Below are positions 19,501-25,340 of a DNA stretch of 63,339 nt, in pieces. Numbering within the stretch: the first letter of the stretch is position 1; the number at the start of each line of letters is the position of its first letter. Source of the stretch: a virus; IMG/VR virus record IMGVR_UViG_3300028025_002225, positions 1-63,339 of that record; one strand, 5' to 3'. Made by a program: the position numbers and the translations under genes. A model generated the notes under the pieces. The model was not told the DNA's origin. It saw nothing but the letters and a program-made list of their open reading frames with translations, and made no database searches.

Positions 19501-20141
19501 CTACTGATGGCGACTTGATTAAGCTTATGATGCTTGCTGTTAATTCTAAATTAAAATTACCTATGCCTGTGTTTACTGTGCATGATGCGTTAATTACTAC
19601 AGCAGACTCTATGCACCTGTATCGTAATGCTTATAACAACATTGCTATACCACAAGCTATAGGCGAGATATCTAAATTTGGAATTAAATTAGATGAAGCT
19701 TATACTAAAGCTAAAGATAATTTGTTTAAAAAGTTATCAGGAGAACAATACATTGGTATTGGTGAGAATGGTGATTACCCTTCTCTTGGAGGTGTCTTTG
19801 ATGAGATCTCTAAAAAGATAGATAGCCCAACTTATAAAGAAGTTTTCTTAAGACGATCACATAATGATGAATCAAATTGGAATGATTATGTAGCTAAACA
19901 AAAAGAAATATTAAGGAGAGCTACAGAAGCAGGTTGGATTCAAGGTAAACCTAACTTAGCCGTTGATGCTAAGTCATTCAGAGAATTATTTAATCTTTCT
20001 GAAGAAGTATTTGGTATGGGTGGATCCAATAATAAATTCAAACAATGGGTTAATAACTTTTCAACTGATGTAGAACAAGGTTGGAAAGAGTTTAAACGTA
20101 ATACTGGTAAAGCTGGTATAGCCCAAATGACTCATGCTTAA
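16545..20141 (+). CDS. Virion-type single-subunit RNA polymerase fused to ejection-protein-like N-terminus (1198 aa)
   Basis: The C-terminal half carries, in order and at T7-like spacing, the catalytic motifs of single-subunit RNA polymerases. Motif A is FDDGNQNGIFLQAL (Asp713; T7 Asp537). Motif B is FKVPMMQNSYG (Lys792 and Tyr800, 8 apart as in T7 Lys631/Tyr639). Motif C is TVHDALIT (His1013-Asp1014; T7 His811-Asp812), preceded by QSTDGDLIKLMM, matching T7 HSQDGSHLRK. SANQRFF (520s) may stand for the T/DxxGR motif. The N-terminal 400 residues are linker-like. It is the last gene of the internal virion protein operon, so an N4-like virion RNAP delivered with the DNA is inferred. The phage also encodes a normal T7-type RNAP at 25339-27540. 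Confidence 0.8.
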   Translation: MVGKVSTPSTTNVNAPIGGKLSVQDLMNQAVDRYGQASTPAIPGSEAAAKGISEYNPVPLVPSPLPAPGMKGVVESNRITAESSPQALADVTQSPLASIPRVEPVFNERGMAVIDPNTGEYATQQIPMERFGEEQEAQLDSVPNFDPALMEDNSVEMAKAILITNNKGDFDEVTISRLADKMAPTLQTIANNTEHDLFNPTEATIGSTQLGYENVPVGIQIQHQFNIPQEQVKPLSTIMGIAHVLATNETNQFKESPNTGYTKEDGLILDSSGAVIEDAVPQVNLINSMIHSAQNALERVGIDLPVEAVRQLAEAKVQAEIYNGNHRLMQDKNGRWVLGSTPRVKDYARELKYLSEALAGDMRRSPPSKVPQLSGSNFLKPGSQTSRNTMKVPGMISRTAEVVKDIFGSIAEKFQKKNVISTYKQLEDIRNNMVDDESGYYSTSVFAKRHKMDQATYKNLLARVSPPKDYDNNKPEDRSKLFDARISHARDQMDSRMKALENDIKKASGLKGLLYSAFIHSSANQRFFRNSDGTDIMASKGGVREMLNFGVQGHVISTSLFNPTRIKELQQRAEGVFSKVGQARQDELMKMTPFDRATLGLMEMAVVNYYSFSADPSVQKKNIKKYSELELVQMYTPEIGQHLASLGKDYNDWLKGELPNDHPFVVDQLSKTPRGEAQGFQNLWDDMFQLMSASLNPAATRTPVRLSALNFDDGNQNGIFLQALYSGNTDTATRLGTFNPSLADMRGHALNIIYDQLDELLPDQEQKKEAWAKFFTEAYNKLPDKLAADLFKVPMMQNSYGKDAGMFFEHVREFLEDSQEYSTIYSDVIAEAYNNDINAASSDLANAMEATLRKTINPKFVEALKRVGRMFAIMDTVPTILGTAGDHWVFSSVDCGFIPDYSKNAISQAITPEGQEYVEKVIGQTTTGYMTPAGRVEAPMARRGLNPNASKGIQRFFNKKTKVFDVFENAIGSALSRQMGVMPIQSTDGDLIKLMMLAVNSKLKLPMPVFTVHDALITTADSMHLYRNAYNNIAIPQAIGEISKFGIKLDEAYTKAKDNLFKKLSGEQYIGIGENGDYPSLGGVFDEISKKIDSPTYKEVFLRRSHNDESNWNDYVAKQKEILRRATEAGWIQGKPNLAVDAKSFRELFNLSEEVFGMGGSNNKFKQWVNNFSTDVEQGWKEFKRNTGKAGIAQMTHA

Positions 20142-20150
20142 TTAAATAAA

Positions 20151-20191
20151 AAACCCCTCAAGGAGTAATCCTTAAGGGGTTATTTTTTTTT
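20151..20191. terminator. Bidirectional terminator between convergent operons
   Basis: The stem ACCCCTCAAGG / CCTTAAGGGGT has an A run on its left and a run of about nine T on its right, so it can terminate both strands. It lies exactly between the + strand virion operon (ends 20141) and the - strand middle operon (ends 20190). The stem is almost the same as the one at 40892-40930. Confidence 0.85.
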
Positions 20192-20450
20192 ATTTCTTTG
20201 TAAGCTCTTTAATTTGTTTACGAGTATCATTAGCAAGTTTATCTGCTTTAGACAAAGCATTTTCAGGAGAATAACCTTTAGTAAGGTATCCTTCATAATT
20301 TTCTCGATGCATCTTTTTAATTGCTGCTTCATTAATTGCAGGTGTACCCGCTAAATTAGGGTCTAATCCCAAACTTTCACACACATCAGCATCAGAGGTT
20401 TCTGTATCACCTCTTAAAGCAAAGATGTTATAGTTTTTATATTCATTCAT
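20190..20450 (-). CDS. Small unknown protein (86 aa)
   Basis: A Lys/Glu/Ala-rich, mostly helical protein starting MNEYKNYNIFALRGD and ending with a basic tail. The last gene of the long minus-strand operon, overlapping the Dps-like gene by 4 bases. Central sequence (NEAAIKKMHRENYEGYLTKG) suggests a small helical domain. No family recognised. Confidence 0.6.
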   Translation of the reverse strand: MNEYKNYNIFALRGDTETSDADVCESLGLDPNLAGTPAINEAAIKKMHRENYEGYLTKGYSPENALSKADKLANDTRKQIKELTKK

Positions 20451-20926
20451 TTAAAACTCTTTCCAATAGTTGCTTTGACTTTCCAATGAAGTTTATTTAA
20501 GTCTCTTAGGTAATCACCAATATAAGTATTTAATCCACCATAACCAGCTTCTTCAGATACTTCAAATAAACCTTGAGCATTTTGTATTAAGATTTCAAAG
20601 TCATTACATAACTCAGTAAACATAGTCTTGCTTGACTCGCCTAATTTATTACACTCAACAATCTCAGTAATATCTAAGATAGCTTTAAGAGAAGGTAATG
20701 CTGGCTTATCTAGCTGACGTAGCTGTTCACCTAAAGAATCATGTTGTGCCCATAAAAAATCATAAATCTCGTTTAATAGCTCATGATCTTGAACAAAAGT
20801 TGGTCCTTCAACATTGAAATGATAGCCATGAGACTTGTAATATACAGTAAAGTTATCTGCAAAAAGATTTCGTAATGGTACTAATACTGTTGCAAGACTA
20901 GATACCGATAGCGGGGGTGTTGCCAT
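20447..20926 (-). CDS. Dps-like / ferritin-fold protein (159 aa)
   Basis: The start at 20926 (MATPPLSVSS) has an AAGGA site eight bases upstream; a longer in-frame start at 20962 is less likely. The segment SHGYHFNVEGPTFVQDHELL, then IYDFLWAQHDSLGEQLR, follows the Dps plan H-x-x-H-[FW]-N-x-x-G-x-x-F-x-x-x-H-E-L ... D-x-x-x-E-x-[IL]-R, including the His/Asp/Glu positions of the ferroxidase site. Dps proteins bind DNA and oxidise iron, protecting DNA from peroxide. Length matches cellular Dps (about 160). In a phage it could protect or condense DNA, or scavenge iron; the role is not shown by the sequence. Confidence 0.7.
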   Translation of the reverse strand: MATPPLSVSSLATVLVPLRNLFADNFTVYYKSHGYHFNVEGPTFVQDHELLNEIYDFLWAQHDSLGEQLRQLDKPALPSLKAILDITEIVECNKLGESSKTMFTELCNDFEILIQNAQGLFEVSEEAGYGGLNTYIGDYLRDLNKLHWKVKATIGKSFK

Positions 20927-21029
20927 TAGGTTGTTCCTTAGTTGGTTGTTTCTTTTTACCAAAGATTTGATCGTAGTTATCTTTGTATTTTTGTTCGTCA
21001 GTAGGTCTACGACCGCTACCCTTACCCAT
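20898..21029 (-). CDS. Small basic phage protein (43 aa)
   Basis: Starts MGKGSGRRPTDEQKY and contains the pattern Y-x-x-N-Y-D-x-I-F-G-K-K-K, typical of short proteins found in many aquatic phages. It overlaps the start of the Dps-like gene (29 bases, another frame) and the end of the next gene upstream (8 bases). Function unknown; the conserved style and tight packing support it as real. Confidence 0.65.
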   Translation of the reverse strand: MGKGSGRRPTDEQKYKDNYDQIFGKKKQPTKEQPNGNTPAIGI

Positions 21030-21267
21030 TAGCTTCTTCCCATTCATTAAAAACAGGGGAGTCTTCTACAAAATCTAAATGAGTACCTGCTGGAGGATAA
21101 TAACCCATAGCACGTAAGAATCGTTCAAACTGTTCTACTACCTCAGAGATGTGTACATGGGCAGACATCTCCATACGAGTTGCTAAATGTGGTGTGGTGT
21201 ATTTAGATTCAAAGACAATAACATCTTTGTTCTCACACATATCTTCAATATCATACTCATTAATCAT
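21022..21267 (-). CDS. Unknown small acidic protein (81 aa)
   Basis: Starts MINEYDIEDMCENKD. Acidic, mixed strand and helix, with HVHISEVVEQFERFLRAMGY near the middle. Overlaps both neighbours by 8 bases. No family recognised. Confidence 0.6.
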   Translation of the reverse strand: MINEYDIEDMCENKDVIVFESKYTTPHLATRMEMSAHVHISEVVEQFERFLRAMGYYPPAGTHLDFVEDSPVFNEWEEANG

Positions 21268-21598
21268 TTAACAATTCCTCTAGTGTTACTGTTTTATTTG
21301 CTAACTTACGTTCTTTGTTTTGTTCTGTTTTCCTTTTATTAAATTCAGGAAAGTGTTTTTCCATAAGGCTACGATAAGCAGATAATTCTTCAATAAGAAT
21401 ACTGATCTTACCAAGCTTATTTGCAAAGTCTTTAGAATCAAATACATGAAAGTCTAAATTAATATTCCTATTACAATCAGAAATAATGATATCACCACCC
21501 ATAGACCATGACCCAGACTGAAAGTCAGTTTGAATAGCAGCTAATCCTTCTTTTTTATTTAAGAACTTACGAGTAGTACGTTGGAAATCTTTTTTCAT
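21260..21598 (-). CDS. Unknown protein (112 aa)
   Basis: Basic at the N-terminus (KKDFQRTTRKFLNKKEG), then a beta-like stretch and a helical, charged C-terminus. Lies one base after the RyR-domain gene and overlaps the next by 8. No family recognised. Confidence 0.6.
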   Translation of the reverse strand: MKKDFQRTTRKFLNKKEGLAAIQTDFQSGSWSMGGDIIISDCNRNINLDFHVFDSKDFANKLGKISILIEELSAYRSLMEKHFPEFNKRKTEQNKERKLANKTVTLEELLND

Positions 21599-21599
21599 A

Positions 21600-21953
21600 T
21601 TACGTTAATACCTTCATAGATTTAACAATAGCACAGAAAATATAATCTTTAGCTTTTTGTTCTACAGGTAATTCATCATAAGGTACCATACAAGGGTGCT
21701 TTTTATTCTCAACATCTTTAACTTCACCGTATAACCAACCATCTAATTCTTTTTCTTGATACCAAGAATTATGGCTAGCTTCAGGACCAGCATTATGATT
21801 ATTGTAATGGAATACAACTCCATTGTACGCCGATTGTTTCTGCCAATCAGGTGCTTCTTCCCATGATAATTGGGAATCATCTCCTAAAGATAAACAGTAA
21901 GCACGATTAGCTTCATGACATACTTTAGCAATGTTTTCTAATGTTGGTTTCAT
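21600..21953 (-). CDS. RyR-domain protein (117 aa)
   Basis: The pattern W-E-E-A-P-D-W-Q-K-Q-S-A-Y-N-G-V, then AGPEASHNSWYQEKELDGW and DELPVEQKAKDYIF, is the RyR domain found in ryanodine receptors and in many phage proteins. Phage versions are single-domain and of unknown role, perhaps nucleotide-derivative binding. It is the first protein gene after the tRNA cluster and would be transcribed with it from the promoter at 22681. Confidence 0.78.
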   Translation of the reverse strand: MKPTLENIAKVCHEANRAYCLSLGDDSQLSWEEAPDWQKQSAYNGVVFHYNNHNAGPEASHNSWYQEKELDGWLYGEVKDVENKKHPCMVPYDELPVEQKAKDYIFCAIVKSMKVLT

Positions 21954-21968
21954 TTGTGTCCTTAATTA

Positions 21969-22043
21969 TGGTAGGTCATACAGGAATCGAACCTGTATTG
22001 ATGGCTTAGAAGGCCATTGTTCTGTCCATTGAACTAATGACCT
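21969..22043 (-). tRNA. tRNA-Arg (TCT anticodon)
   Basis: A complete cloverleaf: acceptor AGGTCAT/ATGACCT, anticodon loop CTTCTAA on a five-base stem (ATGGC/GCCAT), T arm with TTCGATT loop, discriminator A and encoded CCA. Reads AGA codons, common in AT-rich phage genes. Last of the tRNA cluster, 15 bases before the RyR gene. Confidence 0.93.
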
Positions 22044-22048
22044 ATGTA

Positions 22049-22135
22049 TGGTGGATTTTCTAGGAGTCGAACCTAGTTGCCCCTAAGGGCTACAGATTTA
22101 CAGTCTGCTGCAGTCGCCAATGCTGCTCAAAATCC
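22049..22135 (-). tRNA. tRNA-Tyr (GTA anticodon)
   Basis: Acceptor GGATTTT/AAAATCC, anticodon loop CTGTAAA on GCAGA/TCTGT, a long variable arm (CCCTTAGGGG) as expected for bacterial tRNA-Tyr, T loop TTCGACT and encoded CCA. 87 nt. Five bases separate it from the tRNA-Arg. Confidence 0.93.
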
Positions 22136-22152
22136 TTGTTGTTTAGTTGTTG

Positions 22153-22413
22153 GTGGCTCCAATTTGCCTTGCCCCGCTAAGGTAAGCACACGCAGAGTCT
22201 TGTCTCAACCAAGGATTGCGTTTCCTTTGGCATAGCCACAGCGTCCTGTAGCGTTACGAACTTCACACCAACACGGCTGGGGACTGTTCAGGTGGTCTAG
22301 GGCTTCTTCTCTCCCCACCTACGGCGTAGCATCCTTTCGGTCTAGCCCTCAGCCGCAATCCCCATGCGTCTTGATGTTAAAGAAACACCCCCATAAAGAG
22401 GGTGTCGGGCCAC
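22153..22413 (-). ncRNA. Candidate structured non-coding RNA between tRNAs, family unknown
   Basis: About 260-300 GC-rich bases without a convincing protein gene, in an AT-rich genome, flanked by tRNAs on the same strand. Minus-strand pairings seen: an exact 8-bp helix between 22354-22361 (GGATTGCG) and 22213-22220 (CGCAATCC); inside it GGCTG/CAGCC (22350-22354 with 22275-22279) and AGGGCT/AGCCCT (22344-22349 with 22299-22304); a 6-bp hairpin with GACG loop at 22236-22251; a 6-bp hairpin at 22385-22405; and a possible closing GTGGC/GCCAC (22409-22413 with 22153-22157). I could not match it to tmRNA, RNase P RNA or group I intron cores. It is much shorter than GOLLD or ROOL RNAs, which also sit near phage tRNAs. 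Confidence 0.65.
22376..22405 (-). terminator. Possible terminator-like hairpin at the 5' side of the structured RNA
   Basis: GC-rich stem ACACCC/GGGTGT with a 9-base loop, followed on the minus strand by TTTCTTTAA. It could be a weak terminator or pause after the upstream tRNAs, or simply the first hairpin of the structured RNA. Confidence 0.35.
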
Positions 22414-22438
22414 AGATACGATCTTGTGGGGAATTAAA

Positions 22439-22513
22439 TGGTTGCGGAGGAAGGATTCGCACCTTCGACTTCTGGATTATGAGTCCAGCACTCTACTACT
22501 GAGCTACTCCGCT
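22439..22513 (-). tRNA. tRNA with CAT anticodon, copy 1 (Met or Ile-lysidine)
   Basis: Cloverleaf with acceptor AGCGGAG/CTCCGCA, anticodon loop CTCATAA on CTGGA/TCCAG, T arm GAAGG/CCTTC, discriminator A and encoded CCA. The first and last acceptor bases are A and A and do not pair. CAT may be methionine or, after lysidine modification, isoleucine (AUA); the sequence alone does not decide. It lacks the three G:C pairs of an initiator anticodon stem. Confidence 0.88.
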
Positions 22514-22521
22514 ATATTCAT

Positions 22522-22596
22522 TGGTTGCGGAAACTGGATTCGAACCAGTAACCAAGGGATTATGAGTCCCCTGCTCTACCTTTAAGCTATCCCGCA
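22522..22596 (-). tRNA. tRNA with CAT anticodon, copy 2 (Met or Ile-lysidine)
   Basis: Acceptor TGCGGGA/TTCCGCA (one G-T wobble), anticodon loop CTCATAA on GGGGA/TCCCT, T loop TTCGAAT and encoded CCA. Body sequence is quite different from copy 1, so the two CAT tRNAs are likely different isoacceptors, for example one Met and one Ile2. Confidence 0.9.
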
Positions 22597-22605
22597 TTAT
22601 GCATT

Positions 22606-22677
22606 GGGTACTCGGTAATGGATTTAAACCATTATCTCTCAATTAATCGTTGATTGCTTTACTTAAGCTAACCGAGC
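22606..22677 (-). tRNA. Atypical or degenerate tRNA (apparent ATT anticodon)
   Basis: The acceptor (GCTCGGT/ACCGAGT), D arm and T arm fold as a tRNA, but the anticodon loop reads CGATTAA with G in place of the invariant T33. The T loop is TTTAAAT instead of TTC-RA-x, and the 3' end is A-CCC rather than CCA. The apparent anticodon would be ATT (Asn), unusual in bacteria. It may be a decaying tRNA or a tRNA-like element. It is the first unit after the promoter at 22681. Confidence 0.6.
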
Positions 22678-22680
22678 TTG

Positions 22681-22700
22681 TTCTCTATTAGGGGACGTCT
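22681..22700 (-). promoter_or_regulatory. Putative phage RNAP promoter before the tRNA cluster
   Basis: Minus strand reads AGACGTCCCCTAATAGAGAA, matching the phage promoter consensus and almost identical to the copy at 3047. It overlaps the 3' end of the thioredoxin-like gene and lies just upstream of the tRNA genes. Confidence 0.72.
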
Positions 22701-22957
22701 GTACTTGTAATAAAAATATCTAACTCCTGTAATGAAATAGAACCATTAATCTTTCTGATCATATTATCATTGTCATCGGTCAATACAAACGTAGGTACAG
22801 TCTTGATACCGTATAGTGCAGCCTTATCTGGATCTTTATGAGCATTAATATTATTTAATACAACACCATAGTCCAACATAAAGTCTACGTCTTTAATTCG
22901 TTCTGACATTTGTTTACAAGGAACACAAGTGTCAGTATAAAATTTATATAAGTTCAT
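22688..22957 (-). CDS. Thioredoxin/glutaredoxin-like protein (89 aa)
   Basis: N-terminal redox motif CVPC (residues 11-14) preceded by a YKFYTDT strand, and a cis-proline segment KTVPTFVLTD near 52-61. Length fits a short thioredoxin or glutaredoxin. The likely job is electron donor for the ribonucleotide reductase encoded just upstream in the same operon. Overlaps the GIY-YIG gene by 14 bases. Confidence 0.82.
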   Translation of the reverse strand: MNLYKFYTDTCVPCKQMSERIKDVDFMLDYGVVLNNINAHKDPDKAALYGIKTVPTFVLTDDNDNMIRKINGSISLQELDIFITSTDVP

Positions 22958-23372
22958 TTTTTGTTGGTATTAAAAACCATTCTCCATTTGTTTTATATTC
23001 TGAAAATATTTCATGATATGTAGATTCCATATAGCCTTCATTAATACCTTCATACAACACATGTAAAGGATAAGGATTAGACACTTCTAAATTTTTTAAT
23101 CTGTCTGCTAAATTATCTGTAGAACCTATTTTAACATATTCTCCACAACCAATCATATACAAATGATTTTTTGATTGAGCATCTAAACCTTTACGTCCAT
23201 TAATTCTAGTAGCACAAGATTTACATTGAGTAGATTTACCTGTTCTTAAGTTAGAATCTTTTACAATACCCTCTTTACCGCAATCACAAATACACTTGTA
23301 CTTTGAATTATAATTCTTTGTTTTAGAATCAAATTCAAGTACAAGCCACTTATTAAACCTCTGACCAATCAT
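22944..23372 (-). CDS. GIY-YIG-type (T5orf172/MUG113-like) nuclease domain protein (142 aa)
   Basis: The start is taken at 23372 (MIGQRFNKW) because the region above it to 23459 is the 3' end of the RNR gene plus a promoter. Residues 1-60 hold a four-cysteine zinc-finger-like part (CICDCG...CKSC). Residues about 70-140 have HLYMIGCGEYVKIGSTDNLADRL and ESTYHEIF, the pattern of T5orf172/MUG113 GIY-YIG domains. Such proteins are often mobile or DNA-processing nucleases. It separates RNR from its likely thioredoxin partner, consistent with insertion. Confidence 0.72.
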   Translation of the reverse strand: MIGQRFNKWLVLEFDSKTKNYNSKYKCICDCGKEGIVKDSNLRTGKSTQCKSCATRINGRKGLDAQSKNHLYMIGCGEYVKIGSTDNLADRLKNLEVSNPYPLHVLYEGINEGYMESTYHEIFSEYKTNGEWFLIPTKNELI

Positions 23373-23382
23373 AATAGTTACC

Positions 23383-23403
23383 CTCCTATTAGGGGCCAAC
23401 TGG
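23383..23403 (-). promoter_or_regulatory. Putative phage RNAP promoter before the GIY-YIG gene
   Basis: Minus strand reads CCAGTTGGCCCCTAATAGGAG, a promoter motif copy with G in place of T before CCCC. It lies between the RNR stop and the ATG at 23372. Its GGAG also sits 8-10 bases from that ATG and could double as a ribosome site. Confidence 0.65.
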
Positions 23404-23415
23404 CCAGTAGTTGAG

Positions 23416-25290
23416 TTATATTTCACATCCCCCAGCAGCGCAACTAAGTGTCTGTACACCCTCTACATTATCACGATCTTCAATAAAGTTTTCCCAATCA
23501 ATAGTTGGTAGTGTATCTTTTAAACGATGGTATACAGACAAGTCAATATCTTCATATGGAGCCTGACGATAAGTACCACCATCATCAGGTAAGAAGCTGA
23601 TACCAGTACACTCATCAAAGTGTTCATATACCCATGCACCTACTTCAACCCACTCATGTTCTTTAACAGAGATAGTTACAGAAGGTTTATGTTCGCACCA
23701 GTAACGCTGATACATTAACCAGATATTTAAATGATCAATAGCGGTTAAGTCTTTGCGAGTAAACCCAGGAGCATGTTGAGGGAAACTAAACACAGTAGTT
23801 TGGTCAGGCTTCATTACACAGTCTTCATTAGGTAAACCTTGTTCAACTAGGAACTGTGTTAATGGGTCTTTCTTATCTTGACGAATACGTCTAATATAGT
23901 ATGGAGCATGTCCTGCATGGATACCACTACTTGTTTGTGTTAACTGAGATACAGTACCCTCAGGTTTAACGCAAGTAATAGCAGTAGATTCTGGTACACC
24001 TAAGATTTCAGCCCATTCTTTATTAGTCTCACGAGCAACATCACGTAGCTTTTGGAGTACAACTTCTAAGTCATAACCATCACCACGGAGAATAGCATTG
24101 TCTAAGATACCAGTCATAGATACACCTAATAAGCGTTCTGCTTCAGTGTTAGTACGCCAGATATCACGTAGATAAGGGAAGTATGTTAGGGTGGATTGCA
24201 TGGTTCCCATAATAGTAGCAACTCTAACTTTGTGCTTAAGGGATTCAAGTGTATCCTTCGGTGACACGACAACGGTGGATAGGTTACAAAATTGGTATGG
24301 CTTAAGGATGATTTCTGAACAGGGATTAGTTCCGTAATCAGTATCCGCTGATCGTCTTCCCCATTTAGCTGCTTGTTTTTGTGATGCTTCACGATTAAAG
24401 ATTCCTCGTTCACCTGAATGACTGTTGTAGATATCTAACCATTCCTTCATGAACTCACCTACAGAAGGTTTGCTGTTATACACAGCTGAGTTATTAGCTA
24501 AGGCACGTTCACCATGTTGTTCCCACCATGTACCTGTCTTAGCAGTAGCATGGTCATAGTCACCTAAGTCACCTAAGCTAATCATAGCACTACGGCGTAC
24601 ACCACCTACAACAACTACTTCACCAATCTTACACATGATATCATGGCACTCGATAGGTTTTAATTGGCGGTCTTGAGCATTAGTAAATTTATTAACTGTG
24701 TAGCTGAATAGATCAATCAATGGGCCAGGACCAGAAGCACGACCACCAAAGGTTTTTAATGGAGCACCAGCAGGGCGTACTAAGGATGTATCCCATAATG
24801 GAATAATACCTTTGTATAATAAATCAATTAAGATACGATAAGCATCACACCAACCTTCTTTGCTATCTTGAACTTGGATAGTGATAGCATTATCTTGTAC
24901 TAGTGGGGGTACAATCGGTAACTGATTTGTATATTGTTGTTCAGCCGAGAAGCCCACTCCAGTGCCACATAGTAGGATGTACATGGCTTCATCAAAACAA
25001 CGAGGATTATCGACAGGTAAGTAAGAACAATTATATGCTGCTACGTTAGTACGGCGTAAAGCCTCTCCAGCAGTCATAATAGAACGCATTGAAGGTAATG
25101 TAGACAAACTATTAATTTCTTTACGTAGGATTCCCCAGATACTATCGTCTGGTTTTAATTTATTCTTTAATTCCTTTTGAAAGAAAGTTACCCAGCGATC
25201 TGCTGTTTCACCCCAATTTTCTCTACGTTTTTTCTCAGGTAAGTAACGAGCATAACGGGATTTAGCAATAAGTTGTTGATAAGAGTTCAT
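23416..25290 (-). CDS. nrdJ: Class II (adenosylcobalamin-dependent) ribonucleotide reductase, monomeric (624 aa)
   Basis: Reduces ribonucleotides to deoxyribonucleotides for phage DNA synthesis. Visible features follow monomeric RTPR enzymes: YNCSYLPVD (Cys88), the NPCSE motif (Cys324, Glu326; thiyl radical site), Cys335 as partner of Cys88, GTGVGFSAE near 109-117, and a C-terminal redox tail with Cys617 and Cys622 that would be re-reduced by thioredoxin. No separate small-subunit gene is nearby, as expected for class II. Preceded by a phage promoter (25321) and followed by the thioredoxin-like gene. The need for B12 suits an aquatic host able to supply it. Confidence 0.88.
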   Translation of the reverse strand: MNSYQQLIAKSRYARYLPEKKRRENWGETADRWVTFFQKELKNKLKPDDSIWGILRKEINSLSTLPSMRSIMTAGEALRRTNVAAYNCSYLPVDNPRCFDEAMYILLCGTGVGFSAEQQYTNQLPIVPPLVQDNAITIQVQDSKEGWCDAYRILIDLLYKGIIPLWDTSLVRPAGAPLKTFGGRASGPGPLIDLFSYTVNKFTNAQDRQLKPIECHDIMCKIGEVVVVGGVRRSAMISLGDLGDYDHATAKTGTWWEQHGERALANNSAVYNSKPSVGEFMKEWLDIYNSHSGERGIFNREASQKQAAKWGRRSADTDYGTNPCSEIILKPYQFCNLSTVVVSPKDTLESLKHKVRVATIMGTMQSTLTYFPYLRDIWRTNTEAERLLGVSMTGILDNAILRGDGYDLEVVLQKLRDVARETNKEWAEILGVPESTAITCVKPEGTVSQLTQTSSGIHAGHAPYYIRRIRQDKKDPLTQFLVEQGLPNEDCVMKPDQTTVFSFPQHAPGFTRKDLTAIDHLNIWLMYQRYWCEHKPSVTISVKEHEWVEVGAWVYEHFDECTGISFLPDDGGTYRQAPYEDIDLSVYHRLKDTLPTIDWENFIEDRDNVEGVQTLSCAAGGCEI

Positions 25291-25320
25291 GATTTCCTTG
25301 TATTATTATGGGTGTTGTTC

Positions 25321-25340
25321 TTCGGTATTAGGGGCCATCT
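25321..25340 (-). promoter_or_regulatory. Putative phage RNAP promoter before RNR
   Basis: Minus strand reads AGATGGCCCCTAATACCGAA. The core CCCCTAATA is kept, but the start region (CCGA) differs from the other copies, so it may be weaker. It overlaps the stop of the RNA polymerase gene, about 30 bases before the RNR start. Confidence 0.6.

Noticed and set aside
22061-22100. CCCCTAAGGG as another phage promoter
   Set aside because: It is the variable arm of tRNA-Tyr and lacks the TAATAG part.
22141-22438. tmRNA or RNase P RNA as identity for the structured RNA
   Set aside because: No tmRNA-like paired acceptor ends, tag frame or T arm; no RNase P core segments could be found.
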